This document shows positions 7,101 through 13,164 of a stretch of 13,472 nucleotides of DNA, one piece after another. Location of the stretch: positions 1 through 13,472 of the forward strand of contig CALXZR010000014.1 in the NCBI GenBank assembly GCA_944393295.1. Reading direction: 5' to 3'. The notes beneath the pieces are model-generated. The model did not search any database. It worked only from the letters and a program-made list of their open reading frames with translations, and was not told where the DNA came from. The position numbers were made by a program, and so were the translations under genes. Source of the DNA: an uncultured Clostridia bacterium. Lineage in GTDB: Bacteria; Bacillota_A; Clostridia; TANB77; CAG-508. The number at the start of each line of letters is the position of its first letter. Within the stretch, counting starts at the first letter, position 1.

Positions 7101-7499
7101 GGAGTTTTAGAGCCAGAAAAAGTAAGAGTTGTAATTAATAAAGATATGAAGGTTGGAAACTTGACAAATAAAGTTATAATTGCAGGAATGTCTTTTTATA
7201 ATGATCCAGCAATGTCTTTTATGACAGAGCTATTTAATAAAGATATGGTAAAATATTGTGTAATACCATTTGATGAAAAAGCTTATTCAAAATATCTAGA
7301 AGCAATAGTAGATTGTAGGGTTTCTTACAATAGCTATCCTTCAAACTTTATAAATAAGTTAAAAATGCTTGGAGATATGGTGTATCCATTAACAAGTAAG
7401 CAAGCTTATGGAAAACAGACAAATACATATTCAAAACCAAATAACAGTTTTTCAAATAGTATGAATAATACTTTAAATAAAATGAGAAAGAAATACTAA
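4155..7499 (+). CDS. Giant TadZ/CpaE-like protein with AT-hooks and LPG repeats in a long disordered insert
   Basis: This is a 1114-residue protein with GGAGGGG ten bases upstream. Residues 1-145 look like a degenerate response-regulator receiver domain (KVLFAVSS first strand, RIVISEDL, ETAIILICTE). Residues 165-230 are helical. Residues 230-405 are Gln/Asn/Val-rich and disordered. Two AT-hook motifs, GRGRPRK (411-417) and KRGRPKK (429-435), follow. Residues 443-701 are acidic with twelve LPG motifs plus LPK, LPD and LPE variants. Residues 755-808 are Asn/Tyr/Asp-rich. Residues 828-1080 resemble a MinD/ParA domain: KKIVTFIG, NNLASIFSSLGINTAILDM, Walker-B-like VVLIDCDF (938-945). The P-loop reads GTTKNGTS (838-845); both lysines of the deviant Walker A are threonines, so ATP hydrolysis is doubtful. 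Receiver-like plus ParA-like order matches TadZ/CpaE pilus-localisation proteins, which usually have a short linker. It probably acts as a scaffold at the membrane or chromosome. Confidence 0.88.
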   Translation: MKVLFAVSSEEISEKIIKRYQKEYKEILSYKNVYYFNAILKEIQKDKTYDRIVISEDLEPFANNNYDTIDKFIFDRLDSISDEAHDNQGKETAIILICTERRTKGSSILLKLFGIGIYNALLGNDRSMEQVCKLINRPRGKKEAKQYYQIDTEDVNYKAENENEVSELEIQNILTHFKKLGRNTDRYADSFNNIASQYTEEQLKIIINCLPINVKAVLEEKSPRYQEIMSVTGTSRVGENASSGQKLKNAGLKIDIIKNNEKQQMNGPIVIPSTIRTSKVSKSPNIQKPVAKEPVSNVNTQRPAGEQAQNRRIIQAHRGTEAQNQQDQNVGNVQTAQAQVLPRVVRPVSTVATQATTKAETVTNVQRPRVVQEQAQNVNRVVAQESVQPVENVPGNILNGVEDNQEPIKKGRGRPRKILAPEEDKPKGKRGRPKKVEAQEEQDVLPGVDDDLNNLLPGMEDLDDILPGVEETNDVVLPKTNSTTNQKQESEDDLSSLLPGLEDDDINNLLPGLDEDENSDVLPGLNEQENTNNSLPDLDEEDDGLLPGIDAISEDDTEQEEFLPGMEEDKDAMAANVNRQNQVRNATFKQPASAKIEPIANENDISSLLPEMNFEDEVAGDESDYTEEVSLPGLDELDDLEPEEENDSENLDSLLPGIEPAEEDVNQNNADDIVDYNEYEDSANDDLLPGMDEDETLLPGMGFEDDDSNDIISNEQTVAQTPPAQKVKPAHSYTVKSGGLRNRNILPNKKKVEPTYNANTTDTTDALDYTDNYQDYNNYSNTEDLSNNDYNMYNDNSYQNNYNMNSNQAESLKPKVDYSMSNLNSLLTQDKKIVTFIGTTKNGTSFLVNNLASIFSSLGINTAILDMTKNRNSYYIYTKNEEELRKIAYNSIEKLENGYAEGIRVDKNLTVYTALPNDGKIYSNAEPILSTLVQNHSVVLIDCDFDTDPSYFASCQEIYLVQSLDILTIQPLTAFLRDLKTKGVLEPEKVRVVINKDMKVGNLTNKVIIAGMSFYNDPAMSFMTELFNKDMVKYCVIPFDEKAYSKYLEAIVDCRVSYNSYPSNFINKLKMLGDMVYPLTSKQAYGKQTNTYSKPNNSFSNSMNNTLNKMRKKY
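5487..6254 (+). repeat. Coding repeat: LPG[V/M/L/I][D/E] motifs in the TadZ-like protein
   Basis: Twelve exact LPG motifs (residues 445, 456, 466, 498, 510, 522, 546, 563, 631, 655, 688, 698) and three variants (477 LPK, 535 LPD, 609 LPE) lie in an Asp/Glu-rich background. Spacing is mostly 10-13 residues in the first half and looser afterwards. Each copy is short, and the DNA shows both ttaccagga and ttacctggt versions, so the amino acids rather than the bases appear conserved. Confidence 0.85.
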
Positions 7500-7538
7500 A
7501 AATAATAAAATCAAAAATATTTAATAGAGGTGAATACT

Positions 7539-8675
7539 TTGGCAATTTTAGTAATAGGAGTTTTACTACTGGCAATTGCAGTTTTAGTGGTATACAATAT
7601 ACAAGTGCAGAAAAAAATTGAAGAATATAAGAACTTAGATGAACGAAGAAACAAACTATCTGTTATTCAAGATTTTTTAAATATTGCTGGTGAGGAAAAT
7701 ACTGTAGATGAGAAATTGAAAAAAATAAATGAAATTGTAATAGATAAGTACAATATAAAATATTCTACTCTTGTAGTATTTGATGGAGCTGAATATGTAG
7801 TAAAAGCATCAAATGTAGATAAAATGCATTATGAAACATTATCAAACTTACATACAGAAGAAATCTTTCAAGACAGTGTTGCTACTGCAACTCCAAAGTA
7901 TATCACAATTGAAAATGAAAACGAAAAACTACCTTATCAAAAAACAGAGATGGGAAGAGCAAAATCAGCAATGTTCTTTCCACTCTACATAGATAATATA
8001 TATATTGGATATTGGGTAATGGAAAGTGGAAAGATGCATGCTTTTGATAACATGGATACAACAGTTATAGAAATAGTAAAAGAAAATATTATTTCTGTAC
8101 TTAGAACAACAGCATATCAAGATACAATTGAAAATATAGATAGAATTGATAAATTCACAGGTTTACATTCAGCAGAATACTTATATGGTATGGCAAAACA
8201 TACAATAGATAAATATCCAACCTCAGCTGTGTGTATGTTTAGAATTGCTAATATAGAAGAAATTAATGAAAAAGCGGGAAGGCTAATTGGAAACGATATA
8301 ATTACAGAGGTTAGTAATATTGTAAAAGCAAGAATGTCTTCTCAATATATTTTTGTTAGATATATGGGACCAAAATTTGTTATAGTATTCTCAGGAGTTG
8401 AAGAGGCTAGTTTGGAGGAGTTCTTAAAAGATATAAAATCTGAAATAGAAGATTTGCAAATAATAGAAGAACCAGAAGAAATAGAATCAATACATACAAT
8501 TAAAGGAAAGAAAGTTCGTATTAAGGAAACAACAGAAAGAAAAGAGGCATCTCCAAAAATTAACTTTGTTATATCAACATATTATAAAGGTACAGGACTA
8601 GAAATATTAACAAAGAAATTAGAAGAGTATATAGACTCTGCAGATAAAGCAGAAAGTCAAATAAATTATATTTAG
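7539..8675 (+). CDS. Membrane-anchored GAF protein with a degenerate GGDEF domain
   Basis: This is a 378-residue protein. The TTG at 7539 follows AGAGGTGA by six bases; the in-frame GTG at 7530 lies within that binding site. Residues 2-19 form one membrane helix, followed by a short coiled-coil-like stretch (22-45). Residues 45-190 fit a GAF domain (KYSTLVVFDG, SAMFFPLYIDNIYIGYWVME). Residues 200-370 fit a GGDEF domain: DKFTGL (204-209, for DxLTGL), GRLIGNDIITEV, and FVRYMGPKFVIVF, where MGPKF (276-280) replaces GGDEF. Loss of the signature Gly-Asp-Glu means diguanylate cyclase activity is very unlikely; nucleotide sensing or protein binding is the likelier role. It lies 39 bases after the TadZ-like gene, and its stop overlaps the binding site of ireB, so all are probably co-transcribed. 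Confidence 0.85.
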   Translation: MAILVIGVLLLAIAVLVVYNIQVQKKIEEYKNLDERRNKLSVIQDFLNIAGEENTVDEKLKKINEIVIDKYNIKYSTLVVFDGAEYVVKASNVDKMHYETLSNLHTEEIFQDSVATATPKYITIENENEKLPYQKTEMGRAKSAMFFPLYIDNIYIGYWVMESGKMHAFDNMDTTVIEIVKENIISVLRTTAYQDTIENIDRIDKFTGLHSAEYLYGMAKHTIDKYPTSAVCMFRIANIEEINEKAGRLIGNDIITEVSNIVKARMSSQYIFVRYMGPKFVIVFSGVEEASLEEFLKDIKSEIEDLQIIEEPEEIESIHTIKGKKVRIKETTERKEASPKINFVISTYYKGTGLEILTKKLEEYIDSADKAESQINYI

Positions 8676-8687
8676 GAGGTAAGAAGT

Positions 8688-8942
8688 ATGGCTGTAGATA
8701 AAACATTAAGTTTCAAAGTAGAAAAAGATAAAAGTGTAAGAGCTAGAGAGATTTTAAAACAAGTTTATCAAGCTCTTGTAGAAAAAGGATATAATCCAAT
8801 TAATCAAATAGTTGGATATATTCTATCAGGTGATCCAACTTACATTACAAGTCATAATGATGCAAGAAACTTAATTCGTCTAATAGAAAGAGATGAATTA
8901 CTTGAAAAAATGGTAAAGAATTATATAGGATTGGAAGAATAA
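8688..8942 (+). CDS. ireB: IreB family regulatory phosphoprotein (UPF0297)
   Basis: This 84-residue protein matches IreB along its full length, with the hallmark block [19 protein letters not shown] followed by HNDARNLIR and ERDELLE. In Enterococcus faecalis, IreB is a substrate of the PASTA kinase IreK and influences cephalosporin resistance; it is phosphorylated on N-terminal threonines. Here T6 in DKTLSF lines up with the second of those threonines, while the first is not conserved. The binding site AGGAGGT overlaps the TAG of the GAF-pseudoGGDEF gene, and ruvX follows one base after the stop. In many Firmicutes alaS lies just upstream of ireB; here the membrane signalling gene occupies that place. 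Confidence 0.95.
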   Translation: MAVDKTLSFKVEKDKSVRAREILKQVYQALVEKGYNPINQIVGYILSGDPTYITSHNDARNLIRLIERDELLEKMVKNYIGLEE

Positions 8943-8943
8943 A

Positions 8944-9360
8944 ATGCGTGCTTTAGGAATAGATTATGGTGACGCAAGAGTAGGAATTGCTATTACAGAT
9001 GGATTAGGAATAACTGCGCAAGGTTTGGAAACTATTCATCACAAAGGAAACGATAAAGTTATACTAAAAAGATTAGATGAAATTTTTTCAGAATATGAAG
9101 TAGATACTATTGTTGTAGGAATGCCTTTTAATATGGATGGCACAAAAACTTTTAGAGCAGAGGCAACAGAGAAGTTTATACACAAATTAAAATGCAAATA
9201 TAATAAAATGAATATAACTACTGTAGATGAGAGACTTACAACTGTTGCGGCACATAAGACTATGAATTTTTTAGAGGTTAATAAAACTAAAAAAAGAAAT
9301 ATAGTAGATACTATTTCAGCGGTGTATATATTAGAGACCTATATGAATAAAAATAAATAA
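8944..9360 (+). CDS. ruvX: Putative pre-16S rRNA nuclease / RuvX (YqgF) resolvase
   Basis: This 138-residue protein is the usual length for the YqgF family of RNase H-fold nucleases, thought to trim pre-16S rRNA and also described as Holliday junction resolvases. It shows GIDYGDARVGIA at the N-terminus with D7, VVGMPFNMDGT at 57-67, DERLTT with D95-E96, and D122 in NIVDTISAVYILE: the expected acidic active-site set. The ATG starts one base after the ireB stop, with a GGAAG site inside the ireB end, so translation is probably coupled. No clear terminator follows. It should act in the cytosol on ribosome maturation. Confidence 0.95.
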   Translation: MRALGIDYGDARVGIAITDGLGITAQGLETIHHKGNDKVILKRLDEIFSEYEVDTIVVGMPFNMDGTKTFRAEATEKFIHKLKCKYNKMNITTVDERLTTVAAHKTMNFLEVNKTKKRNIVDTISAVYILETYMNKNK

Positions 9361-9406
9361 TTTTGAAACTTAATATAAAATAAATTATATAAAATTGAAA
9401 AAACTA

Positions 9407-9435
9407 TTGCAAAAAATGTAACTATAGTATAAGAT
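9407..9435 (+). promoter_or_regulatory. Promoter of the DUF1292 gene
   Basis: TTGCAA (9407-9412) and TAAGAT (9430-9435) are 17 bases apart, with a predicted start near 9442, about 50 bases before the ATG at 9493. Confidence 0.55.
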
Positions 9436-9492
9436 GTAAAAAAATAGTAAGACAGTATTATTTTGCTATTCAATTTGAAAGGAGAAAGAAAA

Positions 9493-9810
9493 ATGGATGA
9501 TGAAAATACAATGAATCAAGGATTTGATGAAGATAGCAATATCATTTATTTAAATGATGAAAATGGAAATGATGTTAAATTTGAATTCTTAGATTTAATA
9601 GAATATGAATCAGAACAGTATGTTGTTTTATTACCAGCAGAAGATGGTGATGAAGATAGTGGAGAAGTTGTAATATTAAAATTAGAGGATTCAGAGTCAG
9701 AAGATGAAGAATCTTATGTAAGTGTTGACGACGAAGAAACTTTAAATGCTGTATTTGATATTTTTAAAGAAAAATTTAAGGATGAATTTAATTTTGATGA
9801 TGCAGAATAA
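9493..9810 (+). CDS. DUF1292 family acidic protein (YrzB-like)
   Basis: This is a 105-residue protein. The ATG at 9493 is preferred over the upstream in-frame TTG at 9463 because AAAGGAG lies eight bases before it. It shows the DUF1292 pattern: a loop of acidic residues, then VKFEFLDLIEYESEQYVVLLP, VVILKLE, and the C-terminal block SYVSVDDEETLNAVFDIFKEKF. About a third of residues are Asp or Glu. Members of this family lie next to ireB and ruvX in many Firmicutes; their biochemical role is unknown. Here the gene has its own promoter and a strong terminator, so it can be expressed apart from ireB-ruvX. Soluble and cytosolic, since no hydrophobic segment is present. Confidence 0.92.
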   Translation: MDDENTMNQGFDEDSNIIYLNDENGNDVKFEFLDLIEYESEQYVVLLPAEDGDEDSGEVVILKLEDSESEDEESYVSVDDEETLNAVFDIFKEKFKDEFNFDDAE

Positions 9811-9817
9811 TCAAATG

Positions 9818-9843
9818 AAAAGTAGGGAAACCTGCTTTTTTTT
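9818..9843 (+). terminator. Rho-independent terminator of the DUF1292 gene
   Basis: AAAAGTAGG (9818-9826) pairs with CCTGCTTTT (9831-9839) around a GAAA tetraloop, and the T run continues to 9843. Confidence 0.85.
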
Positions 9844-9915
9844 ATTCTTGTTTTTTATTTTGCAAAATTATATAAAACATAGAAATTTAATGGATATTTA
9901 TTATTCAGCAGCGTG

Positions 9916-9944
9916 TTGACATAAAATTATAAAAATAGTATAAC
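9916..9944 (+). promoter_or_regulatory. Strong promoter of the 9991-10290 islet
   Basis: The perfect -35 box TTGACA (9916-9921) and TATAAC (9939-9944) are 17 bases apart. The start is expected near 9951, 40 bases before the ATG of the 57-residue ORF. It is one of the best promoters in the window although no long gene follows directly. Confidence 0.7.
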
Positions 9945-9990
9945 AAATTAGAAACTGTAAACTTAATTGAGTCATTAGAAGGGAAGAAAT

Positions 9991-10164
9991 ATGCAAAAAG
10001 ATAAGTTTCAAGCAAGAAAAAAACTTCGGGAATTAGGACTTTACGACGAGGTAATGGCTTTTTTAAGTTCTGATGAGGCTAAAAAGATAATTGATGATGA
10101 GTTTAATATTATGTGTAATAAAATAAAAAAAGCATGTAATGTATCTAATTGGTTATACTTGTAG
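9991..10164 (+). CDS. Small 57-residue hypothetical protein, possibly foreign
   Basis: The frame runs from ATG (with AAGGG seven bases upstream) to TAG. It encodes a charged, mostly helical small protein: MQKDKFQARKKLRELGLYD at the start, FLSSDEAKKIIDDEF in the middle, two Cys (42 and 49) and a hydrophobic end, NWLYL. I do not recognise a family. Codons such as CTT CGG and TAC GAC GAG differ from the neighbouring genes, which favour AGA, TAT and GAT, suggesting separate origin. A strong promoter upstream and a structured non-coding stretch downstream suggest that it is expressed or is the remnant of a larger mobile element. It could also be a fragment of a longer gene whose end is lost. Confidence 0.55.
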   Translation: MQKDKFQARKKLRELGLYDEVMAFLSSDEAKKIIDDEFNIMCNKIKKACNVSNWLYL

Positions 10165-10290
10165 CAGTGTGGGGATTGGAACGTATAATATGTTTATTGT
10201 AATGGCGACTGAGTATTTTCTCTCAAACAGCAAATAGTCTACCGAAGTAAAAGGCTATGCCACAGCAAGATAATTTAAGCTGTGGCATTT
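10165..10290 (+). ncRNA. Candidate structured RNA or 3' leader after the small ORF
   Basis: This stretch has no plausible ORF but is near 39 percent G+C, well above its surroundings. Predicted pairings: TATAAT with ATTGTA (10184-10189/10196-10201), GAG with CTC (10211-10213/10220-10222), TAGTCT with AGGCTA (10235-10240/10252-10257), and a perfect 10-bp stem, ATGCCACAGC with GCTGTGGCAT (10257-10266/10279-10288). No T run follows the last hairpin. It does not fit a riboswitch class that I can name. The alternative is decayed coding sequence of a foreign element. Confidence 0.35.
10257..10288 (+). other. Perfect 10-bp hairpin, GC-rich
   Basis: ATGCCACAGC and GCTGTGGCAT enclose a 12-base loop. 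In a genome this AT-rich, a stem with six G-C pairs is unlikely to be chance. It may end the 9916 transcript, but only ATTTGCCATTTG follows, a poor terminator tail. Confidence 0.65.
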
Positions 10291-10310
10291 GCCATTTGTA
10301 ATATAAAATA

Positions 10311-10339
10311 TTGCTATTTATTATAGATTATGTTAAAAT
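10311..10339 (+). promoter_or_regulatory. Promoter of the four-helix membrane protein gene
   Basis: TTGCTA (10311-10316) and TAAAAT (10334-10339) are 17 bases apart, with a TG one base upstream of the -10 box (extended -10). It separates the downstream gene from the islet. Confidence 0.6.
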
Positions 10340-10366
10340 AGAGGCAGTTAAAGGAGGATACTAAGG

Positions 10367-10834
10367 ATGAGTTTATTTAGTTATTTAATTACTATTTTTA
10401 GTGTTGTATTTTGGTTCTTTAGAGCTATTGTTTGTTTAATGGCATCAATGCAATTTGAATTTATATGCCAACCATCAAATTTAAATGTAGAAATAGCTTT
10501 ATTATTTGCAACTATACCATGTATGTTTTTAATTTTTAAAAGAAATCTTATAGGAGCAACCATTTATTTTGGAATTTATGGAGCATATTTTGGAACTGCT
10601 TTGTACAATGCAATAATGGAAATTCAATCAACAGGAGCTACTTTAGCAGGAGGAGCAAATTTAATTGCAATTTGTATAGGGGTTTTAATTCCATTACTAA
10701 CATTTTTAGATATTCTTATAAATAAGAATAGAAGAAAATTTGGTGCTGATAAAAAAACAGATTGGTTCTATAAAAATGAAAAATATGAAAGAGAATTTGA
10801 CGAAAGAGCTGATAGAAATCAGTACAAATTATAA
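10367..10834 (+). CDS. Four-helix integral membrane protein of unknown function
   Basis: This is a 155-residue protein with AAAGGAGGA nine bases before its ATG. Four hydrophobic segments are visible at about residues 8-30, 41-58, 60-82 and 95-118. The cytosolic-looking C-terminus (119-155) is strongly charged, with NKNRRKFGADKKTDWFYKN followed by a run of Lys, Glu, Asp and Arg ending DRNQYKL. No catalytic or transport motif is visible and I do not recognise the family. It is monocistronic, with its own promoter and a hairpin terminator immediately after. The conserved-looking tail suggests a specific partner inside the cell, but nothing here identifies it. Confidence 0.8.
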   Translation: MSLFSYLITIFSVVFWFFRAIVCLMASMQFEFICQPSNLNVEIALLFATIPCMFLIFKRNLIGATIYFGIYGAYFGTALYNAIMEIQSTGATLAGGANLIAICIGVLIPLLTFLDILINKNRRKFGADKKTDWFYKNEKYEREFDERADRNQYKL

Positions 10835-10840
10835 ATTTTG

Positions 10841-10885
10841 TGAACTTTGGTTTTCTCTTCTAGAATATCCAAAGTTCATATTTTT
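10841..10885 (+). terminator. Terminator after the four-helix membrane protein gene
   Basis: TGAACTTTGG (10841-10850) and CCAAAGTTCA (10869-10878) form a perfect 10-bp stem with an 18-base loop, followed by TATTTTT. Confidence 0.75.
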
Positions 10886-10909
10886 AAAATAAATATAAAG
10901 GAAAAATAA

Positions 10910-12367
10910 ATGAAAAAATATAAATTAGAAATAATTGTATTTCTTGCTGGAGCAATAGGAATGGGACTTGAACTAATAGCAGCAAGAGTACTTTCACCTT
11001 ATGTAGGAAGTTCAAATGTGGTTTGGACAAGTATAATTGGAATAATATTGGCAAGTATGAGTTTGGGATATTGGATAGGTGGAAAAAAGGCAGACAAAGA
11101 TGCTAGTATAGATCAATTATCAGATATATTACTAATTGCAGCTTTGTCTACAAGTTTTATACCAATATTAGAAACTCTAATTGTAAAAAATTTTGCTGGA
11201 ATAATAGAAAATCTTATAATAGCAGCTATTTTGTGTGCAATAATAGTATTTTCAATACCAAGCTTTATATTAGCAATGGTATCACCTTTTGCTGTAAAAA
11301 TAAAAAGTAAGGAAGACAATGAAATAGGCTCTTTATCAGGTAGAATATCTTCATTGTCAACAATTGGAAGTATAGTAGGAACTTTTATAATGGGGTTTGT
11401 ACTAATACCAAATATTGGCGTAACTAATATTAATATTGGGGTAACATTAACTCTAATATTAATGTCAATATTAACAAGAGAAAAAAGAGATAAAAAATAT
11501 TTGTGCACAACTATTATAATTATTTGTGTAACATTAATATTAATTGTACTAGGAAAGTGGATTTTCAAAGTAAGTAATCCAGATATTTTATTAGATACAG
11601 ATTCTCAATATAGTAGAATTTGGGTAAAGCAAATTACAACAGAAGAGGCAACATACAAAACTTTGCAAGTAGATACTGGCTTAGAATCATATATAAATAC
11701 TGAAACAGGAGAAATGGGAGCTGAGTATCTAAAATATTATGATTTATTTGAATATTTTAATAAAGATGCTAATAATACTCTTTTAATTGGAGGAGCTGCA
11801 TATACATATCCAATCCATTATTTAGATAAATATGAAGATAAAACAATAGATGTAGTAGAAATAGACGATAAAATGACTCAAATAGCAATAGACCAATTTG
11901 GCTTAAATATAGATGAGCCAAGACTAGATGTATATAACCAAGATGGAAGAAGCTACTTAAATTATAGCGAAAATAAATATGATACAATTTTAATTGACGC
12001 TTTTAAAGGAGTAAATGCACCTTTTGAATTAACAACTTATGAGGCTCTTACTAAAGCAAAAAATATGCTAAATGAAAATGGAATTGTACTTACAAATATT
12101 ATTTCTTCTCTTGAAGGTAAAGAAGCTAAATTTATTGAGTATGAATATGCAACTTATAAAAAAGTTTTTGATGATGTAAAAGTATTTATGGTAAATACTA
12201 CAGAAAAAGAAGTTAAACAAAACTTAATTCTTGTTGGAATAAAAGGAAATCCTCAAAAAGATGAAGAAAAATATAATGAATATGAGAAATATTTATCTAG
12301 AGAAGCTACTGATATAAAAGTCAATGAGCAAATTGTAACAGATGATTTTGCACCTATTGGTAATTAA
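10910..12367 (+). CDS. Membrane-fused spermidine-synthase-like protein
   Basis: This 485-residue protein joins a membrane half to a spermidine-synthase-like half. Residues 1-220 hold about seven hydrophobic segments, with GAIGMGLELIAARVLSPYVG and LGYWIGGKKAD near the N-terminus, typical of the fused MFS/spermidine synthase family. Residues 228-485 form the polyamine-synthase fold: LLIGGAAYTYP (291-301, nucleotide-binding loop), DVVEID (314-319), QDGRSYL (344-350), LIDAFKG (361-367) with D363 at the gate-keeper position, PFELTT, and the family-typical ending TDDFAP. The soluble half should bind a decarboxylated-SAM-like aminopropyl donor, but substrate and direction are unproven in fused forms, and the reduced glycine loop (GGAA for GGGxG) leaves activity open. 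A weak AGGAAA site precedes the ATG. No other polyamine gene is nearby. Confidence 0.9.
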   Translation: MKKYKLEIIVFLAGAIGMGLELIAARVLSPYVGSSNVVWTSIIGIILASMSLGYWIGGKKADKDASIDQLSDILLIAALSTSFIPILETLIVKNFAGIIENLIIAAILCAIIVFSIPSFILAMVSPFAVKIKSKEDNEIGSLSGRISSLSTIGSIVGTFIMGFVLIPNIGVTNINIGVTLTLILMSILTREKRDKKYLCTTIIIICVTLILIVLGKWIFKVSNPDILLDTDSQYSRIWVKQITTEEATYKTLQVDTGLESYINTETGEMGAEYLKYYDLFEYFNKDANNTLLIGGAAYTYPIHYLDKYEDKTIDVVEIDDKMTQIAIDQFGLNIDEPRLDVYNQDGRSYLNYSENKYDTILIDAFKGVNAPFELTTYEALTKAKNMLNENGIVLTNIISSLEGKEAKFIEYEYATYKKVFDDVKVFMVNTTEKEVKQNLILVGIKGNPQKDEEKYNEYEKYLSREATDIKVNEQIVTDDFAPIGN

Positions 12368-12375
12368 AAAAATCT

Positions 12376-12403
12376 TTGTAAAGTAGGAAAAATAGATTAT
12401 AGA
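12376..12403 (+). promoter_or_regulatory. Possible promoter of the t6A synthase gene
   Basis: TTGTAA (12376-12381) and TATAGA (12398-12403) are 16 bases apart, just before the gene at 12432. The match is weak and the gene could also be read from upstream, since no terminator separates it from the synthase-like gene. Confidence 0.35.
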
Positions 12404-12431
12404 TAAATTGATAGTAAAGGATGTTGTATTA

Positions 12432-13091
12432 ATGAGTAATGAGCAGAATTCAACCAAACTTTTAAAAAAAGAACAAATAAACGATGCCACAATTATTGAA
12501 ATAGCTGCAGCTTTAAAAGATGGAAAATTAGTTATTTTTCCAACTGATACTGTTTATGGAATTGGAACTAATGCTTATAATAAAGAAGCTTGTGAGAAGA
12601 TTTATGAAGTAAAAGGAAGACCTAAGAATAAACCTTTAAGTGTTTTAATTTCAAATATTTCAATGTTAAGAGAAATGGTAGATTATATAAGTCCTGTAGA
12701 GCAAAAATTAATGGATACTTTTTGGCCAGGACCTTTAACAATGAAATTTAAGAAAAAAGAAGGAATTTTACCTGAGGTTATATCTGCAGGTGATGAATAT
12801 ATAAGAGTTAGGCTTATAAATGACGGTTTTTTAAATGACATTATTCAAACAGCAGGTGTTCCTATTGTTGCTCCTAGTGCTAATCTTTCTGGTAGTGCTA
12901 CAGGAATAAAAATTCAAAATATTATTAATGAATTAGGTAGTAGAGTAGACTATATTTTAGATTGTGGAGATATAGAAAGTGATGTTACATCTACAATTGT
13001 TCAAGTAGAAGATGAAAAACTTATAGTTATAAGAGAAGGAAAAATAAAAAAAGAAGAATTAGCAAAAATAGTACCATTAAAATCTAATTAG
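12432..13091 (+). CDS. tsaC: L-threonylcarbamoyladenylate synthase (TsaC/Sua5 YrdC domain)
   Basis: This 219-residue enzyme makes threonylcarbamoyl-AMP from threonine, bicarbonate and ATP, the first step of the t6A37 modification of ANN-decoding tRNAs. The ATG at 12432 lies ten bases after AGGA; the in-frame TTG at 12408 has no clear binding site. The YrdC fold shows PTDTVYG (37-43), KGRPKNKPL (61-69, the basic substrate-binding loop), FWPGPLT (97-103), RVRL, APSANLSG (147-154) and STIV (187-190). The length matches the single-domain TsaC form; the extra C-terminal Sua5 domain found in many Firmicutes (about 340 residues) is absent. The 64-base gap after the synthase-like gene allows co-transcription. 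Confidence 0.93.
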   Translation: MSNEQNSTKLLKKEQINDATIIEIAAALKDGKLVIFPTDTVYGIGTNAYNKEACEKIYEVKGRPKNKPLSVLISNISMLREMVDYISPVEQKLMDTFWPGPLTMKFKKKEGILPEVISAGDEYIRVRLINDGFLNDIIQTAGVPIVAPSANLSGSATGIKIQNIINELGSRVDYILDCGDIESDVTSTIVQVEDEKLIVIREGKIKKEELAKIVPLKSN

Positions 13092-13117
13092 TATTTTTAT
13101 TATAAAATACAATTTTA
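13091..13117 (+). terminator. Weak hairpin overlapping the t6A synthase stop
   Basis: GTATTTT (13091-13097) pairs with AAAATAC (13104-13110) around six bases, followed by AATTTTA. The stem is short and AT-only, so termination here is uncertain. Confidence 0.35.
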
Positions 13118-13164
13118 GATAACAATAAATATTTGTAAAAATTAAATTTTAAGGAAGTGAAAAA

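Noticed and set aside
10235..10290. Resemblance of the stretch to a Cas9 tracrRNA (AAGTAAAAGGCTATGCC followed by a hairpin) or to a c-di-GMP riboswitch (GCAAATAG followed by a stem).
   Set aside because: No cas gene or repeat array is in the window, no T run ends the RNA, and the conserved c-di-GMP-I core (GGCAAACC and GGGACGCAAA) is missing. The likeness is only a few bases.
11113..11568. A 151-codon open frame on the minus strand inside the synthase-like gene.
   Set aside because: It is opposite the hydrophobic Ile/Leu-rich membrane half, which yields Asn/Ile-rich antisense frames; no binding site or promoter serves it.
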